From Lamellibrachia satsuma (Eukaryota; Annelida; Polychaeta; Sabellida; Siboglinidae), in the NCBI GenBank assembly GCA_033239005.1, contig BSQZ01000122.1, forward strand, positions 178,501 to 242,500: 64,000 nucleotides of DNA, read 5' to 3'. Positions 38,600 to 48,838 of the stretch are shown piece after piece (position 1 is the first letter of the stretch; each line of letters opens with the position of its first letter). Position numbers and translations under genes: made by a program. Below the pieces are notes generated by a model, which was given only the letters and a program-made list of their open reading frames with translations, did not search any database and was not told the origin of the DNA.

Positions 38600-38635
38600 T
38601 GTCGCGAGAGTGCCATGTCGCGAGAGTGCCATGTA

Positions 38636-39190
38636 CTAAGGTGTGCTTGTTCGAAGGCAATTCTAAATACGAAATATTATTTTGTAGGTTGGCCGACAGA
38701 GCTGTTGCACGTCACAAAAAGGAATAATTAATACAAACTGGATTGAAATGTATGATCGTAAATGGATGTCGATGTACTTGTGACAATAAATAAAGCACGT
38801 TTCAACGAATGCAACTGCATGATCGTAACGCTTACCTTTCTCTGGTAGAATCAAGACAATTTACTTACTCTCAATGTTTCGGCTGCCATCGGCTGCCTTC
38901 ACCAGGAATTCCGGGACGGTTAATTCTTCCTTTGCTCACCAGTTGACAAGGTAAGTAGGCCGTAGCATACATGGCTCAGTCTGTGTTCCCCTCGTCTCGA
39001 TTCATGACTGGAGTCGTCGTTCTGATCCATATAGCCTCTTTGATCCATCTGGCGGTTCTGTTACGTTCTGTCTATCACCTTTGCCCCCCCCATTTGCAAA
39101 TTACTCCCAGTCTATGATCCAATTGTTCTTATTTGCATTTTCTGCTATTGCAGATTTCTGCTCTATTGTCGCTGATTCTGTCTGCTTTGT
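38636..39190. other. intergenic, no gene recognised
   Basis: No supported feature. Confidence 0.4.
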
Positions 39191-39199
39191 TCCCTTCTT

Positions 39200-39830
39200 G
39201 TGTTATTCCAGCCTTGTTCCAAATGTTCTCCCTTTTTCGCCCATATACGTGTGGCTAGAGTTCTTACAAGGGATTTGGTATACACAGTTTGTCTGAATGT
39301 GTATGCCCACAAACTAGTAGCTGGCATGGGGCAGGAGAAGCCACGGGCTCTGCCAATGTTGCACGCTCTGACTGGGTGTGACGCCATGATAAGAAGACTG
39401 CCTGAACAATCTAGACCGTGCTGCTAGAATATGCAGACGCACTGCTGAGGTTGTCATAAAAAATATGTCATGCCCACCATCGATAGGTTCGTAATCTTGC
39501 TGCATGACAAAACCAGCACATGCGCGGACACAGACAAAACACGAAATAACATAGTCGTAAAGAAAAGCGATACGCATGTGATCCCTCCAATGAAAGCAGT
39601 CCTGGAGGAGCATGTCAAGAGGGCGGCCTAACAGGGAGGCCATGTGTGGGGCCAGATATTGCTACCGGCACCGGAGTTGCCTCCACTAACCAGCTGGGGC
39701 TGGGCCAAGAATGAGGAAGGGTGTACAACAAAACGCGGGGAATGCACATATTTACTGCCGAAACAGTCATCGCTACGTACACGTTTTGTATTCAAATTGA
39801 AATTGTGGAAATACACTTTATATTTATAGC
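39200..39830 (+). pseudogene. decayed member of a repetitive metazoan protein family (HALTGCD motif)
   Basis: In one frame 39320-39425 reads VAGMGQEKPRALPMLHALTG then CDA. After stops, RFVILLHDKTSTCADTDK (about 39487), PPMKAVLEEHVKRAA (about 39580) and HVWGQILLPAPELPPLTSWG (about 39641) follow in order. I recall the combination 'EKxxALPxxHALTGCD', 'LEEHVKRAAYQGGHVWGQ' and 'SWGW' from a family of uncharacterised, often multi-copy proteins in invertebrate genomes, which suggests a mobile or domesticated origin. The Cys-rich C-terminus expected after SWGW is disrupted. Function unknown. Confidence 0.5.
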
Positions 39831-40579
39831 ATAATGCTAATAAACTATATGATTTGGCATATGCGCCTTTTCATGTGATGTCATTGGCATTACATACCAT
39901 CTGATAGCGTAAACGCATTGTCATGGTTAGTCTTACTTATAATATCGCCCAGCCATTGCTCATGCGTGATTATACTGCACGTATATTTTTGCATCATGCG
40001 AATCAACAAATAGATCGTCATGAGAATCGACCCATGGGTGTGCGTCATACGGTTCTCTAAAATGTTAATTACTTGCAATGTCAGAAGTTATTTTAAGCTA
40101 AAACTCATAAGATGAAACTGTGCGCAACATAATACAGGCCGCCATCATCCAATAAAGTTATATGAATACTTTATCTACATATACTCCCGGTGTAGATAAA
40201 GCAGACTACCAATGACTATGTAAACACAATCAATCACCGAAGATAAGTTTAAAAACCGACGCGAACGCTCTCCTGTGTAGATATCTTGTACATTTTAATT
40301 TCGACGATTAGAAAGCCACGAGCCATATAACATTGTGTGACACAAGCATTTACATATATGTTGTAGCGGTATTTGTCTAGCAAGTTTGCCTATGTACGAC
40401 GCACTTAACATGGTTGATAAAACGCGCTTGGAATTACTTGATGTCCACGAAGCAGGCAACCGCTGAGCACATAGAGTAACGCTTCTGAAATACCACGTGT
40501 TCTTGTTTGTTCTTTTGCAAGCGCGTTACGGGAACACAGAGGAAGAATTTATTACAACGAAAAAGACGTCTCTCTCAAG
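39831..40579. other. intergenic, no gene recognised
   Basis: No supported feature apart from the possible 5' flank of the exon at 40580. Confidence 0.35.
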
Positions 40580-40698
40580 ATGACAGACAACAGTTTTTTT
40601 AAGTGTGATGTAATGGACGGTGTGCTGATGGTGGAGGGCCGACTACCTCAGAAAGCAGATGCGGTGAAACAGCCACGTCGTAGGAAAAGTTACACACA
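40580..40698 (+). CDS. candidate first coding exon (KRRKSYT-type N-terminus)
   Basis: ATG after tctctctcaag opens a 40-codon frame (MTDNSFFKCDVMDG...) that ends in QPRRRKSYTQ directly at a strong splice donor, aca|gtaagtgag (donor at 40699). An Arg/Lys-rich stretch followed by SYT resembles the start of pogo/Tigger-type DNA-binding regions (KSYTxEFKL), and caggaatttgatttgaag (QEFDLK) appears 220 bp downstream at about 40917. The straightforward splice to that site is out of frame, so either another exon is used or an insertion split the coding sequence. Similarity is short and the gene call is tentative. Confidence 0.35.
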
Positions 40699-40719
40699 GT
40701 AAGTGAGATGGGAGGTTTG

Positions 40720-41289
40720 CGTAAAGATGTATGTGAGGAATGTGGAAATTTGAATGATTAGAAGTGTTATCACATAGTGTATTGTATGATAACTGGACAC
40801 CCAGTGCTTGGATCCGCCAATGGTCTCAACCATGTTTCTCGCCAGAACTTGGCAGATGTGCAATAGCTGCACTGTTCCCATTGTGTCACTCTCAAAATTT
40901 AAATCCTGACTGGACAGGAATTTGATTTGAAGGGTGTGATGAACTCAGTATTTGAAGAGTGAGATCAACTCAATAATACGCTGGTGAGAAAAAACATTAA
41001 ATCCTAGAAAATGTCCGAAGCCTCAAGTTGGGGGCGACGTTGGTTTGTGCGAGCATGTTGGCTGCCTCCACATATCCATCGAAAATAACGCATATGCTAG
41101 TTACAAATTAAGATACTTATTAAACTTTCGTCCCCAATTCACGAGATCGAGATAGGTTAACAAAATCGGTGTAATTATGCTGGTGTTAAGATTACGACTA
41201 AACAATTGAAACCCGGAAGAGATTATTCGAATAAAACGCACCGCTTGCTCTACAAACTAGCTATGCAAAACACACAGAAACAGAGGATC
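40720..41289. other. intergenic, no gene recognised
   Basis: Apart from the EFDLK-like words near 40917 nothing coding is visible. Confidence 0.35.
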
Positions 41290-41465
41290 GGATATGGCGT
41301 ATATGAAATGTTTGATGCGATTGAAATTCACGGTAATACCGAGTGAACCCGACGATAATTGGGTGCAAAAATGTGGTTTGAATGTTCGTTAGAGTTACCG
41401 TTAGATGGCATCACTTAACATACATGACCCATAATATCGCATCTGTAATCGCTAGAGGGCGAACA
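41290..41465 (-). repeat. dispersed repeat, copy 2 (inverted relative to 14525)
   Basis: Complement of the element at 14525-14700, about 75-80% identical by eye. It abuts a (TA)n tract at its outer end. Confidence 0.75.
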
Positions 41466-41487
41466 TTATAAATAAAAAAAATACAGT

Positions 41488-41488
<1 letters not shown>

Positions 41489-41561
<73 letters not shown>
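41489..41561. repeat. (TA)n microsatellite
   Basis: Uninterrupted TA run of about 70 bases. Confidence 0.98.
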
Positions 41562-41563
<2 letters not shown>

Positions 41564-41804
41564 GAGTCCTCAATGTAGTGATACAGGTCTTTATTATGAT
41601 GTGTTGAATGTGTTGAAGCCAATTCCTTTGTACTGAACCCTTCTCACCATATGTTTTCTAAGATGGACTCTCCAGCCAAAAAGATATCGGGTAAAGGAGT
41701 TGCAATTGTTATAATCTGTTCTGATCTTTCAGCAAGTAATGCACTACTTAGTACTAAGTTCATGGTAACTTCCTGTTTAACCTTTTATTCAAATATTTTT
41801 TATA

Positions 41805-41950
41805 CAGAAGGGCGGGATTCACATACTTGAAACATTGTTTGATTCACGATAAGCCATTAGCTTCATTGTCCACTTATCATGTGGGTATTTTGCCTTGGAT
41901 GGCAATTGTGCTAAATCGTGTTAAATACATTTGCTAATATGTTTATCTTG
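41805..41950 (+). mobile_element. LINE family C 3' end (tail only)
   Basis: aagggcgggattcacata...ataagccattagcttcattg, tccacttatcatgtgggt, ggatggcaattgtgctaaat and cgtgttaaata match the 3' ends at 57560-57690 and 60520-60660. No coding part remains, as in an extremely 5'-truncated insertion. It lies 235 bp downstream of the minus-strand peptide gene's stop codon. Confidence 0.7.
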
Positions 41951-42184
41951 ACTACAAACCAGGCATATCGGCCAGTCAGGTATCCCATCAACTTTGGTGT
42001 CCCATCGAGCATTTTATATTTAATCAATTGTGCGTCTTAGTTATATCATCTGGCACAGGTACGAAGTCAAAGGGAAAGTTATATCTTGCTACCGAAATAC
42101 ACATATTTCATAAAAAGAGCATGTATATTTTCCTAGATGCAGCACTCCTGTATAATACACAAGTCATGCTTATATCAGATACCA

Positions 42185-42783
42185 TTATACCGATTTATAT
42201 GCGATGTCTGGACGATATGTTCTTTTGCAACGTATCACAATTTCGAAATAATCGTCGATATTGTAGAATAGGTATACTAAAGGCCTCATCATGTTTACAC
42301 TATTAATGGCTGTTAAAGTCGGATTTAATAAGACGTTTAAAATAATTTGTCAGTTTTAATGCCAATTCTACTTAGACGGTGACAATCGTTTAACTTTTAA
42401 TGTTTTAATGCTCTGTCCTTTTAATAATTACACGTTTCTACTTGTTGGATTCAAACATAAGGAGCAATATTTACGATGCGCGTTTGTCACAGCAACCAGA
42501 TCAAGGAACAGGACACAACAAAGAAATATCACTTCACTGCAGCCAATAAACAATGTTCCCTATAATGAAAGGTTTCATTGCAAGTATCGGCTATTTTTTT
42601 CAATTAATATACCCCAACATCTCATTTACACAATGCAAGCTATTAATTGCAAAAAACACAGATACATAACTCGACATCAAATTTAAAACTGTAGCTACAC
42701 CCGGTCACATGCCGAACCATATTTTTGTATTTATTGCTACACACAAACAGATAAAAAACACGAAGTCAAACTAAACTCTTCAT
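42185..42783 (-). CDS. small secreted peptide paralogue, minus strand (first donor lost)
   Basis: Aligned with the plus-strand gene at 44274-44879, exons are 42783-42776 (ATGAAGAG), 42536-42475 and 42309-42185, the same 8, 62 and 125 nt. Joined this way they are open and end in TAA at the same codon as the paralogue (64 residues). The signal sequence starts MKSEVIFLCCVLFL and ends NAH; the mature part holds YFEIVIRC and ends KSV. The exon-1 donor gtaagt of the plus copy is tttagt here, and the exon-2 donor is gtaaat, so normal splicing is doubtful. Open exons despite divergence suggest recent loss or another first exon. Both acceptors are intact (gctgcag, tttaacag). The polyA hexamer region reads aatata. 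Possibly a pseudogene. Confidence 0.55.
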
Positions 42784-43060
42784 ATTTTTCTATATTGACT
42801 TATTGGCTCTTTCAATTTGTGTGCGACTGCAGCGTGGTATCTAGTGCATTCGCTGATCACGCATGACAATGCGGCATGTAACGCGCATTTGATTTAAGAA
42901 CTAGTCATTCGCACATGATATCAGTCGAACTAGTACGAATTGTACGTTACGTTATTATATTCGTGCACCTATAATCGACACTGATATGAAGTATATCATG
43001 AAAGTTCACATGGACTCATGTATTTGTAATTAAAGCACTGAGATGAAGAAATATTTGTGT
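42784..43060. promoter_or_regulatory. shared 5' flank of the minus-strand peptide gene
   Basis: On the minus strand this matches the region upstream of the plus-strand gene: ttcgactgatatca, tcaaatgcgcgttac, gccgcattg and tcatgcgtgatcagcg followed by cactagatacca.gctgcag. The last module is single here and tandemly duplicated in the plus copy. Conserved flanks in both genes suggest the duplication included the promoter. Confidence 0.6.
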
Positions 43061-43071
43061 TTTCAGATATA

Positions 43072-43310
43072 ATGGCTAAGACAAAAGCGCTTACTCCATG
43101 TACACATTGTGTTATAAATGCACTTAAAAACGAGGGGTTTTCAATCCGAGAGATCGCCAAAGCAAATCAAAGGTCGGGGTGGTGTCGTGAAAAACATTAT
43201 GAGGGAGTATGGACAACCCCACAGAAAATATATAGACGCCCGCAATCCTATGCGGCTGAACATTTGAAGCCTCATCCACATGACAAGATTGGCCTTCTCC
43301 AGTAACGCAT
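43072..43310 (+). pseudogene. Tc1/mariner-like transposase N-terminal fragment
   Basis: The frame from ATG 43072 encodes MAKTKALTPCTHC and then ALKNEGFSIREIAK, the first helix-turn-helix of Tc1-type transposases (family pattern 'LTPxxRxxIxxLxxEGxSxREIAK'). After a frameshift, GVVKNIMREYGQPHRKY fits the second recognition helix region. The catalytic DDE/D core is absent. A splice-acceptor-like tgtgttttcag precedes the ATG. It sits between the two inverted peptide genes. Confidence 0.65.
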
Positions 43311-43950
43311 TGTACAGTTCTTCATCTAAGGGCAACATCTCGACCTACGATTCCTTTGCTTCTACGACTTCAATCCACCTTCATGCTGCAGCTGTTGCAC
43401 ATATTGCTGTGATGTCACGTCAAGTGGACACTTTTAAGTCATGCTGGTTGCTATGCCACGTTTGGGTAATAATTCGGATATCACGAACCGAACGAGGGGG
43501 GCTTGCAAATATTTTTGTTTGGGATGTCGACACTCCCACACCAGTTCTGTTCACGACGTAACCAACTGTCTATTTGCTGGCATATAATCGTTTGGCGATT
43601 TCACGCTGGAAAGTGAAGTGTTCACGGCATGTTTACGGGCTGTCAGCTGCTTTGGCTTACCCACTACATATGAAAACACAAGAATCGGTAATCTGAACCA
43701 TATGTCTATAGCAAAGATGATCAAATAGAAATGGAGGGGACATTTTGTTTTTTTGCGAACCGCTGGTTTTAAGCTAGTCTCAATTATCACATGCCCTGTA
43801 TATTTCGATTTAATAGTAACTTAATTAGATAAGTATCGTTTTCCCATTTATGTGCGGGATATTCATTTCATTGTTTTAATTAAACGTATATGAGTTTACG
43901 TGTATTTTGTTTAGCATACGTCATGTCAATGTCGCCGCATTATAACAATG
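43311..43950. other. intergenic between the peptide genes
   Basis: No recognisable gene; ORFs at 43280-43561 (+) and 43551-43790 (-) have no motif. Confidence 0.4.
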
Positions 43951-44065
43951 TGATTACAGATGCATGGATACATAACGTAAACGTCTTACTAAATGGTTTG
44001 ACTGATATCAAGAATATTTGATATAAATATTTATCTAATCAAATGCAAGTTACTTGCTGCATTGG

Positions 44066-44262
44066 TATGTCATGCGTGATCAGCGCTTGTACTAGATACC
44101 AAGCTGCTGCAGTTCAAATTTATTTAGTTACAGCCGCGTAAGATAAACGAGCTGGCAAGTCAACATTGTTCTATCATGCGTGACCGGCGAGTGTACTAGA
44201 TACCAAGCTGCAGCAGCTAGAAATAGTTAGAGCGGTGTAAGCTGAACGAGCTGGCAAGTCAA
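44066..44262 (+). promoter_or_regulatory. tandemly duplicated ~100-bp upstream module
   Basis: catgcgtgatcagcgcttgt + actagataccaagctgctgc ... acgagctggcaagtcaaca (about 44070-44164) is repeated at about 44176-44263 (catgcgtgaccggcgagtgt, tactagataccaagctgc, then gaacgagctggcaagtcaac). The second copy ends ten bases before the ATG, so the repeat covers 5'-UTR and promoter. The minus-strand paralogue has one copy. Confidence 0.8.
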
Positions 44263-44273
44263 CAGAGGCTAAC

Positions 44274-44879
44274 ATGAAGAGGTAAGTATGATTTCGTTAT
44301 GTTGTTCTGTTCAGTTTATGTGAGGTAGTTAAACAAACACGGTTCGGTTTTTGGCCGAGATAATGTCAATGTTGACGTATAGTTATGTCTCTGACGTTGC
44401 ATCCAGTAGCTTGGGTTGCCCAGCATGAGGTAATGTTGCAGTATATGGATCGTTGCAAATACGATAGCCAATACATGCAGTCATACATGTCATTACAGGA
44501 AACATTGTTTGTTGGTTGCAGTGAAGTGATCTTTCTTTGGTGTGTCCTGATCTTTGGTCTGGTTGCCATGGCAAGCGCACATCGTAAGTATTCCACGTTT
44601 TGTTTGAAATCACCAAGAACAAACACGTAATAAACGAAAGATCAACAACATTAAAGCTTCAACAAGTTAAACGATATATCTAACCAGTTTAATATACGTT
44701 ACTACCAAAAATGCCAAATAATATAATACGATTAAGTAAGTCCGGCATTAACAGCCATTTATGGCATAATACTGTTCAAGCCATTACTCCATATATTCAT
44801 CGATATCGATCCCTATTTTGAAATTATGGTAAGTTGTATAGGATCATATTGTCTAGACATTCAACCTATGCCGGTTTAG
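44274..44879 (+). CDS. small secreted peptide precursor, 64 residues, three exons
   Basis: Exon 1 44274-44281 (ATGAAGAG, donor gtaagtatg), exon 2 44522-44583 (acceptor ttggttgcag, donor gtaagtatt), exon 3 44755-44879 (acceptor cattaacag, stop TAG). Introns of 240 and 171 bp. Splicing creates MKSEVIFLWCVLIFGLVAMA then SAH, a textbook signal peptide that exists only in the spliced frame. The 41-residue remainder starts PIYGIILFKP, contains DIDPYFEIMVSCIG, has two Cys and ends QPMPV. An inverted paralogue at 42185-42783 has identical exon lengths and stop position, with about 16/23 identities in the signal part but only about 16/41 in the mature part. AATAAA follows at 44931. No known family was recognised; secretion is inferred, function unknown. 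Confidence 0.75.
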
Positions 44880-45148
44880 TTATTTTTTTAAACTTTGACG
44901 AATTGTTGTATTATATAGTACTGCGGTCAAAATAAACATTTTCTGATCCTGAAATATGTATATGTCTGATGAAGCGATATCGATCCCTATTTTGAAATGA
45001 TGGTAAGTTGTATAGGAACATATTGTCTAGACATTCAACCAATGCCGGTTTAGTTATTTGTTTAAACTTTGATGACTTGTTGTATTATATAGTACTGCGG
45101 TCAAAATAAACATTTTCTGATCCTCAAATATGTATATGTCTGAAGAAG
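44801..45148 (+). repeat. 174-bp tandem duplication of the peptide gene's 3' end
   Basis: 44801-44974 is repeated at 44975-45148 with ~95% identity. The unit covers the last ~26 codons of exon 3, the stop codon, the 3' UTR and the AATAAA signal, so the second copy is a promoterless terminal-exon duplicate with its own AATAAA (45105). It still reads YFEMMVSCIG through QPMPV and stop. Confidence 0.92.
44931..44936 (+). terminator. polyadenylation signal of the plus-strand peptide gene
   Basis: AATAAA 52 bases after the TAG stop; duplicated at 45105-45110 by the 174-bp tandem repeat. Confidence 0.7.
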
Positions 45149-45369
45149 CATTAAACTGTCCTTTTTACCTCATGTGTGTGCCAGAGGATAGTCACACACT
45201 GGGTGAATGTTGGGTTTCTGTGCTCACGAAAAGTGATGCACCACATGGCGCGTGGGCTCCACTGTGCATGTTACTCATTAATGCAATACACATTAGATGT
45301 ACATATATAATTGCCTGATTCAAAGTAAACATAATTCAAATATAATTTGTTAATGAATCGCTTTGTAAA

Positions 45370-45640
45370 ATAGCTGTGTTGTGCGAAATGAAAGGACATT
45401 GCCGTGCACATGATTCTGATACACACCATACAAATGAAACATATTTTATTTATTTATATTATATACATTTTATTATGTTACGTTATTACCATCGTTCATT
45501 CTTGTTAGAGACATGTCAACTTACGTCTGCAATAGTTAATAACAAGCAGATGTTGTGCCTGAATGACCTTTTCAAACGCACATACATTGATCAAGCAGAG
45601 ACAGCGTTTTCATACATTATAAACTGTGTGTCACGATGAC
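45370..45640 (+). repeat. repeated segment, copy 1 (related to 46230-46390 and 47372-47484)
   Basis: 45490-45603 (gttcattcttgttagagaca to tgatcaagcagag) matches 47372-47484 at ~90%. The following gcagagacag...gcgatgacctgc region has a counterpart at about 46318-46370. These look like degenerate ~0.9-kb repeats that also carry the CA tracts. Confidence 0.75.
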
Positions 45641-45803
45641 CTGCCCTCAATGAATGTGTATCCTGCGTGTTATGACGTCGTCAAGGAATTTGATACACGT
45701 CAAGGAATTTGACGCAGTGTGTTGTGTCGCCGTTCCGATGATTATATCTATATGATATGCAATACTCGTATTTCTCACATCACATACATAAATGCACACG
45801 TAT

Positions 45804-46690
<887 letters not shown>

Positions 46691-47371
46691 GCGCGCAATC
46701 CTATTGAAGGTGCGCGCTTGCACAGTAACGACATCTCCATCACATATCAAGGTCCAGCAAAAATATACAGTCCATCTGCTCACTCTATCTACAAATGTTC
46801 CACGGGGCACTACGCCATATGTTTAGATTTCTTTTGAGATTATCCAATTTGACTAGAAGCGTGTTCGCACGACTTTCTGCCGCTGTAGTTTATTTGCATA
46901 CGTAGTTACTCATCGGCATTGATGTGTAAGCCTGTCACACTTCAGTAAGTTCGTCTTTCTCTCAAACATGTACGTGACCGGGCTATCTGTCCCGGCGATA
47001 TGCACCTGGTTATACTCTTTAAATATCGTTGCCTCAGTGTACATTTCTGTTTCTGATATATGTTTGTGAATGTAAGGTATCTGAAAGAATAGTACGCAGT
47101 AGCAACGACAACTTTCACCAATCAATGGAGATGTCATTCAACCAATGGTTGTTATTGAGCAATAACGTTTTGACGGATATTGCGTGAGATCTCCCGCTTT
47201 TTGATAACTTTCAAACGCACACTCCATCTTCCGCTGTCAAAGAAACTCCCGCTTTCTGCGTATTTTATTTTACGGTGTTTTTCATTGATTGTTTTCAGGG
47301 TACTGCCTAAGTTTTTGATCAGTTAATTTACATACGATTATGCGGTGCAATATAATTATTCGTGTATGAAC
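46691..47371. other. intergenic, no gene recognised
   Basis: atgtcattcaaccaatggt at 47130 echoes acgtcattacaccaatggc at 46030, another sign of the degenerate local repeats. Confidence 0.4.
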
Positions 47372-47484
47372 ATCGTTCATTCTTGCTACAGACATGTCAG
47401 CTTACGTCTACAATAGTTAATAAGAAGCAGATGTTGTGCCTGAAGGACCTTTTCAAACGCACATACATTGATCAAGCAGAGTCA
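47372..47484 (+). repeat. repeated segment, copy 3
   Basis: ~90% match to 45490-45603. Confidence 0.85.
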
Positions 47485-47559
47485 AGTAGTAGTCCTAGAA
47501 TTGGGCATTATGTTAGGTAATAGGCCGGTAATGTTTACTGAAGCGTATCGTTCACTGGT

Positions 47560-47851
47560 AGACTATATATATATGCTGGGGACAGTTCTAACCGAGGTCG
47601 ATCGATTGTAGTTCGCGAGAAGGCGGCTACAATATTTAAAGAGATGGTCGATCGATTGTAGTTCGCGAGGAGGCAGCTACAATAGTTAAAGAGACAGTCG
47701 ATCGATTGTAGTTCACGAGAAGGTGGCTGCAATAGTTAAGGGACGGACATAGATAAGTTGAGAGAACACAACTAATCTGCAGTACTGAAATTATGGGTCA
47801 GTAAAAGCTGCATGACGCAACACAATTTGAACAATGCCAGAAGCGACTGGC
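47560..47851 (+). promoter_or_regulatory. candidate promoter and first exon (MPEATG, gtaagt)
   Basis: tatatatata at about 47565 could be a TATA box. Downstream are three 50-bp repeats and then ATGCCAGAAGCGACTGGC (47834-47851), followed directly by the strong donor gtaagtatt. This would encode MPEATG ending in phase 0. No second exon was identified, and the Ngaro-like element begins about 100 bp further. The parts are individually weak. Confidence 0.25.
47597..47746. repeat. 50-bp tandem repeat, 3 copies
   Basis: gtcgatcgattgtagttcgc recurs at 47597, 47647 and 47697, each followed by gagaaggcggctacaata or a close variant. Contains the palindrome tcgatcga. Confidence 0.92.
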
Positions 47852-47889
47852 GTAAGTATTATCTATTACGTTGTTAGCTGATAATATGT

Positions 47890-47899
47890 GTGTATATAG

Positions 47900-47946
<47 letters not shown>
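47890..47946. repeat. (TA)n tract at the 3' end of the Ngaro-like element
   Basis: Pure TA run ending exactly where repeat B2 begins. The opposite end of the element also abuts (TA)n. Confidence 0.95.
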
Positions 47947-47951
<5 letters not shown>

Positions 47952-48256
47952 GCAATAACCAATACAAATCCGATGTAGCAATGAATTGAAACAGGCCAAA
48001 CAAATGACGTTTTTTATTGCAAAGTGGACTGCTTATCACGCAGCCACTTTGGGAAGAACATTAACAGGAATGTGAGCTCCTCAAAGCAAACCAGACAGGA
48101 ACTGAACACATGTACAGCCCCATCCGGCAAGTTTCTCAGAGCCCACATTCCTACAAGCATGACGATAACATATATACATCAAAAAGTCGTCATGAACATG
48201 TAATGCAAAGAATACAGACATTCCACCACCAATACACAAATTTAATTACAAACAGG
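47947..48256 (-). repeat. split repeat B2 (310 bp)
   Basis: tttatgcaataaccaataca to taattacaaacagg. Same length as B1 (48510-48819) and about 97% identical (a handful of substitutions). Confidence 0.92.
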
Positions 48257-48277
48257 TGGGGCCATTTCGCTAACCTA

Positions 48278-48510
48278 TAGTCACAACTTCGCAATGCAGA
48301 GACTGAATCAGGAGTGAAAGAGTCAAGCTACTGGCTCCGGTTTGAACTGGTTTCCGCTAAGCCGTGATTAGCTGGCTAGCGCGGAGTAATACAATTTATT
48401 TGGCCAAATAGTTCCGGTGTAGTCTCGGACACCCAGGGCAAGTTTAACAACGACCTGTCTTGGTTATTTCATAAAAATTGTTATGTACCTGTTGAGTTGC
48501 ATAAATTCAT
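48278..48510 (-). repeat. split repeat A2 (233 bp)
   Basis: tagtcacaacttcgcaatgc to ttgcataaattcat, matching A1 at 54010-54241 with about eight differences. It abuts B1 directly and is separated from B2 by 21 bases. Confidence 0.92.
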
Positions 48511-48819
48511 TTATGCAATAACCAACACAAGTCCGATGTAGTAGAGAATTGAAACAGGCCAAATAAATGACGTTTTTTATTGCAAAGTGGACTGCTTATC
48601 ACGCAGCCACTTTGGGAAGAACATTAACAGGAATGTGAGCTCCTCAAAGCAAACCAGACAGGAACTGAACACATGTACAGCCCCGTCCGGCAAGTTTCTC
48701 AGAGCCCACATTCCTACAAGCATGACGATAACATATATACATCAAAAAGTCGTCATGAACATGTAATGCAAAGAATACAGACATTCCACTACCAATACAC
48801 AAATTTAATTACAAACAGG
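48510..48819 (-). repeat. split repeat B1 (310 bp)
   Basis: Direct repeat of 47947-48256. Its inner edge lies about 20 bp from the end of the gag ORF. Confidence 0.92.
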
Positions 48820-48838
48820 TAGTGACCCCTTTATATCG

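Larger units (their letters stand above)
35230..38600 (+). mobile_element. LINE family A copy 2 (ORF1 + ORF2, 3'-truncated)
   Basis: Carries ORF1 (35270-36078), endonuclease (36412-37131), linker and reverse transcriptase (to about 38599). It breaks off shortly after the motif-C region, where copy 1 continues ~700 bp further. The join at 38597-38635 is foldback-family sequence tgttgatgtcgcgagagtgcc followed by a second tgtcgcgagagtgccatg. Loss of a 3' end is unusual for a LINE, whose truncations are normally 5', so a later deletion or recombination through the flanking repeat is likely. Confidence 0.85.

Noticed and set aside
47834..47851. Confident first exon MPEATG before gtaagt
   Set aside because: Kept only as a weak candidate in the feature list: six codons and one donor are not enough without a second exon.
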